Source: Roseburia_C sp900315735 (GTDB lineage: Bacteria > Bacillota > Clostridia > Lachnospirales > Lachnospiraceae). Taken from it: a DNA stretch of 64,000 nt. Location of the stretch: the NCBI GenBank assembly GCA_052118425.1, contig JBQKHF010000002.1. One strand, given 5' to 3'. The notes beneath the pieces are model-generated. The model saw only the letters and a list, made by a program, of their open reading frames with translations. It searched no databases and had not been told where the DNA came from. Made by a program: the position numbers and the translations under genes. Numbering within the stretch: position 1 is the first letter of the stretch; each line of letters starts with the position of its first letter. Shown piece after piece: positions 15,481 to 23,915 of this stretch.

Positions 15481-18429
15481 TTATCTGGCAACCTCTACCA
15501 TCTTATATGCCTCTACCTGATCCAGTTCTGCAATGTCATTAAATCCTTCGAATACAAGACCACATTCATATCCGGCTTTTACTTCCTTCACATCATCCTT
15601 GAAACGTTTCAGGGAAGCAAGATTTCCTTCAAATATCTGTGTGCCTTCACGGGTAATACGAACTTTGCATCCACGCTCGAAGTTACCATCTAATACATAA
15701 GAACCTGCAATGTTACCAACACCGGATGCCTTGAAGATCTGACGGACTTCTGCATGACCGATTACTTTTTCTTCGTATACAGGATCTAACATTCCCTTCA
15801 TAGCAGCTTCTACATCTTCGATTGCATTGTAGATAACTTTATAGAGACGGATATCTACGCCTTCGTTTTCAGCAGTAACTTTTGCTGTAGGGTCCGGTCT
15901 TACGTTAAATCCGATGATGATTGCGTTAGATGCAGATGCCAAAGTTACATCAGATTCGTTGATTGCACCAACACCACCATGGATAATCTTAACCACAACT
16001 TCGTCATTGGAAAGTTTTACAAGACTCTGTTTTACTGCTTCTACAGAACCCTGAACGTCTGCTTTGACGATGATATCCAGCTCTTTTACATCTCCGGACT
16101 GAATCTGTGAGAACAGGTCGTCTAAAGACATTCTGGAACGGGTCTCCTCTAACAGTTTTGCCTTTCCTTCGGAAATATATGTCTCTGCAAAGTTTCTTGC
16201 ATCTTTTTCACTATCGCATGCTACGAATGTTTCTCCGGCATCCGGTACACTGGAAAGTCCTAAAATCTCTACCGGCATGGATGGTCCGGCTTCTTTTACT
16301 CTTCTTCCCTTGTCATCAATCATGGCACGTACTTTACCATATGCACTACCACAGGCAATCGGCTCACCAACTGTAAGGGTTCCCTTCTGTACCAGAACTG
16401 TTGCAACAGCTCCTCTTCCTTTATCCAGCTGTGCCTCAATGATAACACCACGGGCTTTGCGTTTTGGATTTGCTTTTAACTCACTGACTTCTGCTGTTAA
16501 TAACAACATTTCCAATAACTGGTCAATACCTTCGTGGGTATGCGCAGATACCGGTACAAAGATGGTGCTTCCGCCCCAGTCCTCCGGAATCAGTTCGTAT
16601 TCGGATAACTCCTGTTTTACACGGTCAATATTGGCATTTGGCTTATCAATCTTATTAATTGCTACTACGATTTCAATTCCGGCTGCTTTTGCATGGTTAA
16701 TTGCTTCTACTGTCTGTGGCATTACACCATCATCTGCTGCAACAACAAGAATTGCAATATCGGTAGATTTTGCTCCACGCAGACGCATTGCAGTAAATGC
16801 TTCATGTCCCGGTGTATCTAAGAAGGTAATCTTCTGTCCGTTGATACTTACGACATATGCTCCGATATGCTGTGTGATACCACCAGCCTCGCGGTCTGTA
16901 ACATGTGTATTACGGATTGCATCCAGAAGGGATGTTTTACCATGGTCAACGTGACCCATTACACAGACAACAGGTGGTCTTGGAACTAAATCTTCTTCTC
17001 TTTCTTCATCCTCTTTTAAGAGTTCTGCAATTACATCTACCTTTTCTTCCGGCTCTGCAATACAGTTGAATTCCAGTGCAATTTCTTCTGCGCTGTCGTA
17101 GTCGATTTCCTGGTTTACAGTAACCATCTGACCTTTCATGAAAAGTTTCTTGATGATTTCAGAAGCCTGAACCTTCATCTTCTCTGCCAGTTCCTTAATG
17201 GTCATACGCTCTGGCAGGGATACGCTGCGGATGGTATCTTCTTCCTTTGGCTTCGGCTGTGCAGGACGTTTCTTCTTGCCGCCGTTCTTCTCAAGATTTA
17301 CATATCTTTCCTGTTTCTTGCTTCCTAACTTATCGTGCTCCTGTACCTGTTTCTTACGGGTATTGTCACGGTCACGGTTCTCACGGCTCTCTTTTCTTAA
17401 ATCGTCCGGTCCTGCCTGGATAGCTTCTTTATTGAAACGGTTTAATTCCTGATCGAATCTTCCACCATTTCTTCCGCCTCTTCCATTTCTGTCGCCCTGT
17501 GGACGATTATTATTGTATGGTCGATCTCCCTGTGGGCGGTTATTATTGTACGGTCTGTCTCCCTGTGGGCGGTTGTTGTTGTACGGTCTGTCTCCCTGCT
17601 GACGGTTGTTGTACGGTCTATCGCCCTGCTGACGGTTGTTGTACGGTCTGTCTCCCTGGGAACGGTTGTTATTGTACGGTCTGTCTCCCTGCTGACGGTT
17701 GTTGTACGGTCTATCGCCCTGCTGACGGTTATTGTACGGTCTGTCTCCCTGTGGGCGGTTATTATTATATGGTCTGTCTCCCTGCTGACGGTTATTGTTA
17801 AAGTTTCTTGTCTCCGTCTTTTTCTCTTCTGTTTTCACTACCGGTTTCTCCTGAACAGTTTTTGTTTCCGTAGTCTTTACTTCTGCGGCTTTTGTTTCTG
17901 CTGGTTTTACCTCTGCTGCTTTTACTTCTGCAGCCTTAACTTCCGTTGCTTTTACTTCCGCAGCTTTTGTCTCTGCCGGTTTTACCTCAGCAGGCTTTGG
18001 TGCTGCCGGTATTGCAGGCTGAGCTGGTCTTGCAGCCGGTGCCGGTCTTCTTGCTTCTCCGGTCTTGGCATTGATGTGATAAGCCTGACGTCTGCTTCCT
18101 GGATTAGTCTTGCTGTTCTGCGGATTAAATACAGCAGAAATACTTGCTTTTTTCTTCGGACGAGCCGGTGCTTCTGCCGGTTTTGTCTCTGCTGCTTTTG
18201 CTTCGCCCGCCGGCTTAGTCTCTGCTGCTTTTGCTTCCCCTGCCGGCTTTGTCTCTGCTGCCGGTTTCGCTGCTCCGCTTACTTTGGAACGCACCAGCTT
18301 CTGTGCATCTTCATCTATACTATTGCTGGATGTCTTTACTTCATACTGGGTTCCTTTTAAAGAATCCAAAACATCCTGCGGTTTTATATTTAATTCTTTT
18401 GCGAGTTCATATACTCTGAGTTTTGACAT
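15481..18429 (-). CDS. infB: Translation initiation factor IF-2 with long repetitive N-terminus
   Basis: GTPase that places initiator tRNA on the 30S subunit and drives subunit joining. A small N-terminal IF2_N helix module (MSKLRVYELAKELNIKPQDV) is followed by a disordered part of about 330 residues: first Ala/Lys/Pro/Glu repeats (AETKPAGEAKA, KAAEVKA), then about ten RPYNNNRPQGD-like units. A second IF2_N module (TIKELAEKMKVQASEIIKKL) leads into the G domain: P-loop GHVDHGKTS, DTPGH switch II, NKID specificity loop; domains II-IV follow. The length of 982 aa is large for the family because of the repeats. The C-terminal catalytic part is normal. Confidence 0.97.
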   Translation of the reverse strand: MSKLRVYELAKELNIKPQDVLDSLKGTQYEVKTSSNSIDEDAQKLVRSKVSGAAKPAAETKPAGEAKAAETKPAGEAKAAETKPAEAPARPKKKASISAVFNPQNSKTNPGSRRQAYHINAKTGEARRPAPAARPAQPAIPAAPKPAEVKPAETKAAEVKATEVKAAEVKAAEVKPAETKAAEVKTTETKTVQEKPVVKTEEKKTETRNFNNNRQQGDRPYNNNRPQGDRPYNNRQQGDRPYNNRQQGDRPYNNNRSQGDRPYNNRQQGDRPYNNRQQGDRPYNNNRPQGDRPYNNNRPQGDRPYNNNRPQGDRNGRGGRNGGRFDQELNRFNKEAIQAGPDDLRKESRENRDRDNTRKKQVQEHDKLGSKKQERYVNLEKNGGKKKRPAQPKPKEEDTIRSVSLPERMTIKELAEKMKVQASEIIKKLFMKGQMVTVNQEIDYDSAEEIALEFNCIAEPEEKVDVIAELLKEDEEREEDLVPRPPVVCVMGHVDHGKTSLLDAIRNTHVTDREAGGITQHIGAYVVSINGQKITFLDTPGHEAFTAMRLRGAKSTDIAILVVAADDGVMPQTVEAINHAKAAGIEIVVAINKIDKPNANIDRVKQELSEYELIPEDWGGSTIFVPVSAHTHEGIDQLLEMLLLTAEVSELKANPKRKARGVIIEAQLDKGRGAVATVLVQKGTLTVGEPIACGSAYGKVRAMIDDKGRRVKEAGPSMPVEILGLSSVPDAGETFVACDSEKDARNFAETYISEGKAKLLEETRSRMSLDDLFSQIQSGDVKELDIIVKADVQGSVEAVKQSLVKLSNDEVVVKIIHGGVGAINESDVTLASASNAIIIGFNVRPDPTAKVTAENEGVDIRLYKVIYNAIEDVEAAMKGMLDPVYEEKVIGHAEVRQIFKASGVGNIAGSYVLDGNFERGCKVRITREGTQIFEGNLASLKRFKDDVKEVKAGYECGLVFEGFNDIAELDQVEAYKMVEVAR
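17500..17800 (-). repeat. In-frame tandem repeat within infB
   Basis: About ten copies of a 30- or 33-bp unit, encoding RPYNN(N)R(Q/P/S)QGD. Units differ mainly by one Asn codon and one Gln/Pro/Ser codon, so the DNA copies are nearly identical and copy number should change by slippage or recombination without breaking the frame. Confidence 0.9.
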
Positions 18430-18444
18430 ATATAACTACCTCCG

Positions 18445-18762
18445 TTATTCAGTTGTTGACAGTTTCAATTGCTTTATGACGGCTTTGGCAAGACCTTCGT
18501 TGGTGACTGCCAAAGATGCCCGAAATTCTTTTCCAATATGATGTCCGAGACTCTCCTTATCAGCATAAGCATAAAATGGCACTTCATAAAAGCTGCACAT
18601 ATCACGGAAATGTTTCTTCGTATTATCCGAAGCATCTCCTGCAACAATGACCAGATGAGCCTTTCCCTCTTTTACTGCTTTCTCTGTTGAAAATTCTCCG
18701 CTTGCAACATTTCCTGCCTTGGCAGAAAGTCCAAGCATGGATAACACCTTATCTTGTTTCAA
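18445..18762 (-). CDS. ylxQ: L7Ae-family RNA-binding protein (YlxQ)
   Basis: Small ribosomal L7Ae/L30e-like protein, thought to bind kink-turn RNA. The segment KVLSMLGLSAKAGNVASGEFSTEKAVKEGKAHLVIVAGDAS is characteristic. I place the start at TTG 18760-18762 (LKQDKVLSM) because AAAGGAG precedes it by about ten bases and homologues begin near here; the open frame extends to 18792 with an arginine/cysteine-rich stretch unlike the family. It overlaps the ylxR 3' end by 14 bases with this start, indicating translational coupling in the nusA-ylxR-ylxQ-infB operon. Confidence 0.85.
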   Translation of the reverse strand: MKQDKVLSMLGLSAKAGNVASGEFSTEKAVKEGKAHLVIVAGDASDNTKKHFRDMCSFYEVPFYAYADKESLGHHIGKEFRASLAVTNEGLAKAVIKQLKLSTTE

Positions 18763-19027
18763 TATTCTGCATCTCCTTTTGCAACTCCTCATATATTTCT
18801 TCCGGAATCGCCATTTTCAAAGATCTTTCCAAACCTTTTGTCTTCTTCGCTGCCAAAAAGCAATCCATATTCGGACAGATATATGCGCCTCTTCCATTCT
18901 TCCTTCCGGTGGAATCCACCACAAGTTCATCTTCCGGCGTATGAATAATCCGAATCAGTTCTTTCTTGCTTTTCATTTCCTGGCATCCTACACATTTACG
19001 CATAGGAATCTTCTTATTCGTTGCCAT
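18749..19027 (-). CDS. ylxR: YlxR family RNA-binding protein (DUF448)
   Basis: Small basic protein of the nusA-infB operon. The signature is near the start: MRKCVGCQEMKSKKELIRI, followed by GRKNGRGAYICPNMDCFLAAKK, with paired Cys residues. It is 92 aa, typical. The start overlaps the nusA stop by 14 bases. The B. subtilis homologue has been linked to nucleoid association and rnpB regulation; its job here is not visible. Confidence 0.9.
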   Translation of the reverse strand: MATNKKIPMRKCVGCQEMKSKKELIRIIHTPEDELVVDSTGRKNGRGAYICPNMDCFLAAKKTKGLERSLKMAIPEEIYEELQKEMQNIETR

Positions 19028-20174
19028 CTATGAACTCACCATCTCCTGCGTTTTCTTCTTCATAACCTTCCTCATAACCCTCTTCGTACTCCTCATCATA
19101 GTCCTCGTAATCATTTTCATAATCCATGAATTCTCCGGACTCTCTTGCCTGTGTCTCACTCTTGATATCAATCTTGAATCCGGTCAGTCTTGCAGCAAGT
19201 CTTGCATTCTGTCCCTCTTTACCGATTGCAAGGGATAACTGATAATCCGGAACAACAACCTTTGCGCTCTTTTCTTCGCCATCTGCGATTACGGAAATAA
19301 CTTTTGCAGGGCTTAATGCATTCTCGATTAACATAGCAGGGTTCTCATTCCAGTTAATGATATCGATTTTCTCACCACGTAATTCGCTTACGATAGCATT
19401 TACTCTGGCTCCGTTCATACCTACGCATGCTCCTACCGGATCTACATCAGGATCATTGGAGTAAACAGCAATCTTGGTTCTGCTTCCTGCTTCACGGGCA
19501 ATGCTCTTAATCTCTACGATACCATCTTTTACTTCTGTAACTTCTGCTTCAAACAGACGTTTTACTAATTCCGGATGGGTTCTTGAAACCATAATCTTTG
19601 GTCCCTTTGGTGTTGATTTTACTTCCAGAATATATACCTTGATACGCTCAGTCGGTTTGAATACCTCACCCTTTACCTGCTCATTTTCAGTAAGAATGGC
19701 ATCTGCTTTACCAAGATTAATGGAAATATTTTTACCAACATATCTCTGCACGATTCCGGTTACAACATCTTTTTCCATGCTGTAATATTCGCTGTAAATT
19801 GCTTTTCTTTCTTCCTCACGGATTTTCTGTAAGATTACGTTCTTTGCATTCTGTGTTGCAATACGTCCGAATTCTTTGGATTTTACTTCTACATTTACCA
19901 CGTCACCAAGATTGTAATTAGAATCAATCATGCGTGCATTTGCAAGGCTGATTTCTGTCACATCATCTTCTACTTTTTCTACTACTGTCTTCTCAGCAAG
20001 AACATGGAACTCGCATGTTTCCGGGTCAATATTTACTTTAATATTATCTGCCTTTCCAAAATGGTTTTTGCATGCGGTCAGCAAAGAATTCTCAATTGCC
20101 TCAAGTAAAGTCTCTTTGCTGATATTTTTTTCCTGTTCCAGTATTGTCAATGCTTCCAACAACTCGTTATTCAT
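19014..20174 (-). CDS. nusA: Transcription termination/antitermination factor NusA
   Basis: RNA polymerase-associated elongation factor. An N-terminal RNAP-binding domain (about 1-130) is followed by S1 (VTGIVQRYVGKNISINLG) and two KH domains (VGACVGMNGARVNAIVSELRGEKIDII and LAIGKEGQNARLAARLTGFKIDI). After KH2 comes a short, very acidic tail (repeated YEEGYEEGYEE) and no C-terminal repeats, as usual for Firmicutes. The length of 386 aa is normal. It follows rimP after a 50-base gap. Confidence 0.97.
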   Translation of the reverse strand: MNNELLEALTILEQEKNISKETLLEAIENSLLTACKNHFGKADNIKVNIDPETCEFHVLAEKTVVEKVEDDVTEISLANARMIDSNYNLGDVVNVEVKSKEFGRIATQNAKNVILQKIREEERKAIYSEYYSMEKDVVTGIVQRYVGKNISINLGKADAILTENEQVKGEVFKPTERIKVYILEVKSTPKGPKIMVSRTHPELVKRLFEAEVTEVKDGIVEIKSIAREAGSRTKIAVYSNDPDVDPVGACVGMNGARVNAIVSELRGEKIDIINWNENPAMLIENALSPAKVISVIADGEEKSAKVVVPDYQLSLAIGKEGQNARLAARLTGFKIDIKSETQARESGEFMDYENDYEDYDEEYEEGYEEGYEEENAGDGEFIDGNE

Positions 20175-20225
20175 TTCTTTATCCTCCTATATACTTATTT
20201 TCTAAGTTGTATGCTATGTTAATGG

Positions 20226-20693
20226 TTAAAAATCAATGGCAAGACGGATTAATGCAATGTCCTTCTTATCAAATACCTTCTGTCCATAAGATTCGTCTTC
20301 GATTGTTACGGTATTCTCATCATATGCACTTAAGACTCCACAAAATTCCTTTTCATGGTCTATGGCACGATACAGACGTATCTCTACTTCTTTTCCCATA
20401 GAACGGACATAGTCCTTTTCTTTCTTCAACGGTCTGCCAAGTCCCGGTGAACTCACCTCAAAAATATAAGAGTCTTCCACATAATCTTCCCGATCCAGAA
20501 TCTCATTCATTTCCCGCGCTACCATTTCACAGTCATTGACGGTAATTCCGCCTTCCTTATCAATGTAAGCCCGCAAATACCAGTCGGAACCTTCCTTGAC
20601 ATATTCCACGTCTACCAGTTCAAAATGATACTTATCAACGATTGGCTGAATGAAACTTTCTGTCTTCTGTTCATAAATTTCTTTTCTGGACAT
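20226..20693 (-). CDS. rimP: Ribosome maturation factor RimP
   Basis: Assists 30S assembly. Conserved parts include FELVDVEYVKEGSDWYLRAYID and FEVSSPGLGRPLKKEKDY. The start MSRKEIYEQK at 20693 has an AAAGGTGG-type ribosome binding site and gives the usual length of 155 aa; the open frame begins 24 codons earlier inside a leader hairpin. First gene of the rimP-nusA-ylxR-ylxQ-infB-rbfA-nrnA-truB-ribF operon. Confidence 0.95.
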   Translation of the reverse strand: MSRKEIYEQKTESFIQPIVDKYHFELVDVEYVKEGSDWYLRAYIDKEGGITVNDCEMVAREMNEILDREDYVEDSYIFEVSSPGLGRPLKKEKDYVRSMGKEVEIRLYRAIDHEKEFCGVLSAYDENTVTIEDESYGQKVFDKKDIALIRLAIDF

Positions 20694-20736
20694 GTAACCA
20701 CCTTTCCATCTGCTCAAATTTTGTTCTAAACATGAA

Positions 20737-20765
20737 TTGAGAGTGGACGCAACGCCCACTCTCAA
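20737..20765 (-). other. Leader hairpin upstream of rimP
   Basis: TTGAGAGTGG faces CCACTCTCAA around a small GC-rich inner stem and loop (13 bp in all with one mismatch). It lies between the operon promoter (20791-20818) and the rimP start, with no T-run directly after it. Similar hairpins with GAGAGTGGG arms before rimP are familiar in Firmicutes genomes; role unproven. Confidence 0.55.
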
Positions 20766-20790
20766 AGTCTAAATCATCATGTACTGTTTT

Positions 20791-20818
20791 ATTATAGCAC
20801 TATTTTCTTAAATTGCAA
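20791..20818 (-). promoter_or_regulatory. Sigma-A promoter of the rimP-ribF operon
   Basis: On the minus strand TTGCAA (20813-20818), 16 bases, TATAAT (20791-20796). Confidence 0.7.
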
Positions 20819-20837
20819 GATTTTATTTCCCAATTGT

Positions 20838-23555
20838 CTACTTTCTGCTGGCTTTTCCTGCCTTTTTCTGTGACATAACAGAACATGCTGTAATCACAGC
20901 GGCAACCAGAAGTGTAAATACATATGCCATCCATGCCGGTGCTGTTCCAGTAGATGCCACGGTTGCGCTGCCGTTTCCATCACCTTTTGCTAAAATCAGT
21001 GCGGAAATCGGTGCCACCTCTGCTTTTCCGGAAATTGTTTCAATAGTATCTGTTCCTGCTAAGCTATCATTGACGCATACATTCCAGCTTCCTTCCGGAA
21101 GAGTTACTTCTTTATTCTCATTGTTGGCATTGAAGATTACATACATTCCATCTGCTGTCTCTCCGTCAACACCGCCGGTAATTTCAAATGCAACTACATT
21201 ATCATCTAAATCTTCTACCGGAGTTACATGTGCTTTTACATCTTCTGCATTGTCAAGACGAAGCACCGGATGTGCCTTACGGAATGCAATCAGTCCTTTA
21301 TAATACTGGTAAACATTCTGATACTGTTCATCTTCCAGATTGCTCCATTTTAAGCTGTTTACAGAATCCGATGAAGCGTAGCTGTTTTCATCAAAGCCAC
21401 CATCTGCTTTTACTTTGCTTCTTAAGAATTCTTCTCCTGCCTGCATAAACGGAACACCTTCTGCTGTCATATAAACAGCTGCTGCAAGATTGTTCATGCG
21501 GATTCGCTCCTCTACGGAAGCGTCCGGTGTGGAACGGGTAATACGATCCATCAGGGAAAGATTATCGTGACAGGATGCATAGTTAATGGACTGGGAAGGT
21601 GTGGTACACCATTCCGGTGATAATCCCATAAAGCATTTCTGCAGGGTTTTCTCTTTGCCATTTGCTCCGGATACAAAACCTTTTTCTGTGGATGAGAATA
21701 CATTTCCTTTTAACAGGTCTCTTAAAGTATCACTGAAGAATGCCATTTCCGGTACTTCTGTAGAATTGGTCTGTGTTGTCATGGAATAGCCTTCTTTGGT
21801 AAGGCTTGTCTGCATGGACCATCCTTCTCCGTAAAAGATTACATCCGGGTGGTCTTTGTGTACTTCTTCGATTACTTCATTCATGGTTTCAGTATCTAAA
21901 AGTCCTACCAGGTCAAAACGGAATCCATCGATATGATATTCATCTGCCCAGTATTTTACAGAGTCCACAATATATTTCTTCACCATGGAACGCTCGGATG
22001 CGGTGTCATTTCCACAGCCGGAACCGTTAGAATACGTTCCATTGTCATTTACTCTGGAGAAATACTCCGGCACAATTACATTAAAGCAGAATTCGCCGGC
22101 ATTGTATACATGATTGTAAACCACGTCCATAACGACGCTGATATCATTATCATGTAAAGTCTTTACCATTTCCTTGGCTTCTTTCACACGAACTTCTCCG
22201 TGGTACGGGTCTGTGGAATAAGAGCCTTCCGGTACGTTGTAGTTGACCGGGTCATAGCCCCAGTTAAACTGTGGTGTATCCAGCTTTGTTTCATCTACGG
22301 AACCATAATCATAAAATGGAAGTAAATGTAAATGTGTAATTCCCAAATCCTTGATATGGTCAAGTCCGGTCGGAACACCATTTTCGGTTGTGGTTCCAGT
22401 CTCTGTCAGTCCTAAATATTTTCCAACATTTTCAATTCCGGAACTGAAATCTGAAGAAACGTCACGGATATGCATTTCATAAATAATGGCATCATTGATG
22501 CCCTCTCCGGCATGTGGGTTGCTGTCGCTGTCCCATCCTTCCGGGTTGGTAGATTCCAAATCAATTACCATGGCACGTTTTCCATTGACACCGGTGGTTC
22601 TTGCATATGGGTCATTGGCTTCTTTTTCCTCACCATTAATGGTTACGGTGTAAGTATAATAAGTACCGTTTAAATCCCCATCCTTAGATGCCACCCAGGT
22701 TCCGTTGACATCTGCGGTCATTGGAATAGATTCGATTAAATCATCGGTTCCTTCTGTTCCTGATTCGTAGAGATTTACAGAAACAGCCTGTGCGGTCGGT
22801 GCCCAGAGGCGGAATGCTGTACTGTCTTTGGTCCAGGTTGCGCCAAGGTCATCTCCGTCATAGGTATATTCCTCTTCAAACTCTTTGGTGGAATATACGC
22901 TTGGCATAACTACTTTATAATCATTTCCATCGTATGTAATCTGATAGCTCTTATAGGCATCTAACGGCTCTTCCATAACTACCTGATATACAAAATCGTC
23001 ATCTTCTGTTACTTCTTTGATTGCGGCTGCCACACCATCGGTGCTCTTAATGGAAAATGCCTGCATCAGATCTCCGTCAATTGATCCGGTCATCTGAACG
23101 GTTACTGCACCTTCTCCATCATATTTGGCTCCGGATAATTTAGTTCCGGTTACGGCATCATCACCATATTCCTTGGTATATCCTTCCACACCGGATTCTA
23201 CATAAATATCCACAGTGCCGGATACCATCTCGGAAATATCAATGAACTGGTCTTCATCAACATCCTTGGTCCAGTCTGCTGTACGCACAATAAATCCCAC
23301 AGAGGTTGTACCCGGTGTTACTTCCATGGTTGCCACGTAGTCACCATCTTCCTCTGCCAGTTCATAAGCTGCACCATCTGCACCTTCTCCCCACATCCAG
23401 ACATCCCATCCATCGTAATTGTCGTCTGCTCTGTGGTAATGCAGCTTAATCAAAAGTTCGTCAGCCTTTACCATTGCCGCATCTGAGACTACTGAAAAAA
23501 CAGTCATCATGATAAGCAGCAATGCCATCCCCAATGCTTTTCCTCTTCTCTTCAT
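20838..23555 (-). CDS. pulA: Type I pullulanase, secreted and membrane-anchored
   Basis: Cleaves alpha-1,6 links in pullulan and branched dextrins. Layout: signal peptide (MKRRGKALGMALLLIMMTVF), a starch-binding CBM41/PUD domain (KLHYHRADDNYDGWDVWMWG), a linker, a CBM48 (TAFRLWAPTAQAVSVNLYESG), then a GH13 barrel with the pullulanase signature FNWGYDPVNYNVPEG. Region I is VMDVVYNHVY, region II GFRFDLVG (nucleophile Asp), region III IFYGEGW (acid Glu), region IV SCHDNLSLMD. A C-terminal helix plus positive tail (AYVFTLLVAAVITACSVM, then KKAGKASRK) should anchor it, without an LPXTG. The start is the Met with GGAGG; the frame opens 26 codons earlier. It suits uptake by the maltodextrin importer at 33-36 kb. 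Confidence 0.94.
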   Translation of the reverse strand: MKRRGKALGMALLLIMMTVFSVVSDAAMVKADELLIKLHYHRADDNYDGWDVWMWGEGADGAAYELAEEDGDYVATMEVTPGTTSVGFIVRTADWTKDVDEDQFIDISEMVSGTVDIYVESGVEGYTKEYGDDAVTGTKLSGAKYDGEGAVTVQMTGSIDGDLMQAFSIKSTDGVAAAIKEVTEDDDFVYQVVMEEPLDAYKSYQITYDGNDYKVVMPSVYSTKEFEEEYTYDGDDLGATWTKDSTAFRLWAPTAQAVSVNLYESGTEGTDDLIESIPMTADVNGTWVASKDGDLNGTYYTYTVTINGEEKEANDPYARTTGVNGKRAMVIDLESTNPEGWDSDSNPHAGEGINDAIIYEMHIRDVSSDFSSGIENVGKYLGLTETGTTTENGVPTGLDHIKDLGITHLHLLPFYDYGSVDETKLDTPQFNWGYDPVNYNVPEGSYSTDPYHGEVRVKEAKEMVKTLHDNDISVVMDVVYNHVYNAGEFCFNVIVPEYFSRVNDNGTYSNGSGCGNDTASERSMVKKYIVDSVKYWADEYHIDGFRFDLVGLLDTETMNEVIEEVHKDHPDVIFYGEGWSMQTSLTKEGYSMTTQTNSTEVPEMAFFSDTLRDLLKGNVFSSTEKGFVSGANGKEKTLQKCFMGLSPEWCTTPSQSINYASCHDNLSLMDRITRSTPDASVEERIRMNNLAAAVYMTAEGVPFMQAGEEFLRSKVKADGGFDENSYASSDSVNSLKWSNLEDEQYQNVYQYYKGLIAFRKAHPVLRLDNAEDVKAHVTPVEDLDDNVVAFEITGGVDGETADGMYVIFNANNENKEVTLPEGSWNVCVNDSLAGTDTIETISGKAEVAPISALILAKGDGNGSATVASTGTAPAWMAYVFTLLVAAVITACSVMSQKKAGKASRK

Positions 23556-23732
23556 GTCACCCTCCATCATACATTTGTTAGATTTGCTTATTTTTTCCTT
23601 GTTTATTACCGGAAACATAGTAAATTGTAACATAATGTTTGATGATTTAGAAGAGAAATTTTCGTAAATTTTAGTATTTTTACATTTTTTAGTTATAGCA
23701 AAGGGACTTATTTTACAGCCTCTTTCATTTAC

Positions 23733-23912
23733 TTATTCATCTTCTTCATCACTACTCCAGGATGAAATCAGATGTATTTCTCCAGTATCTAAATCCAGTG
23801 CCATGTTGTCTGACACTCTTGACATCAAATGTCCCTCCATATCCATTGCGATATTATCTGATGTCTGACAGAGCATATCTCCATCATTGTAATCAAGCAT
23901 ATTTCTATACAT
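23733..23912 (-). CDS. Small acidic hypothetical protein coupled to the RNase III-like gene
   Basis: A 59-codon open frame, starting four bases after the stop of the RNase III-like gene, with GAGGAG as ribosome binding site inside that gene's last codons. The translation opens MYRNMLDYNDGDMLCQTSDN and ends SSWSSDEEDE; it is strongly acidic with a low-complexity tail. The two halves look internally repeated: DNIAMDMEGHLMSRVSDNMALDLDTGEI contains two SDN-MAxD-type units. I do not recognise a family. Tight spacing suggests it is cotranslated with the upstream nuclease and may be a partner or inhibitor, which is inference. Confidence 0.55.
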   Translation of the reverse strand: MYRNMLDYNDGDMLCQTSDNIAMDMEGHLMSRVSDNMALDLDTGEIHLISSWSSDEEDE

Positions 23913-23915
23913 ATT

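Noticed and set aside
17499..17801. Plus-strand Cys/Tyr-rich repetitive ORF
   Set aside because: It is the antisense reading of the infB tandem repeat; the periodicity keeps the frame open.
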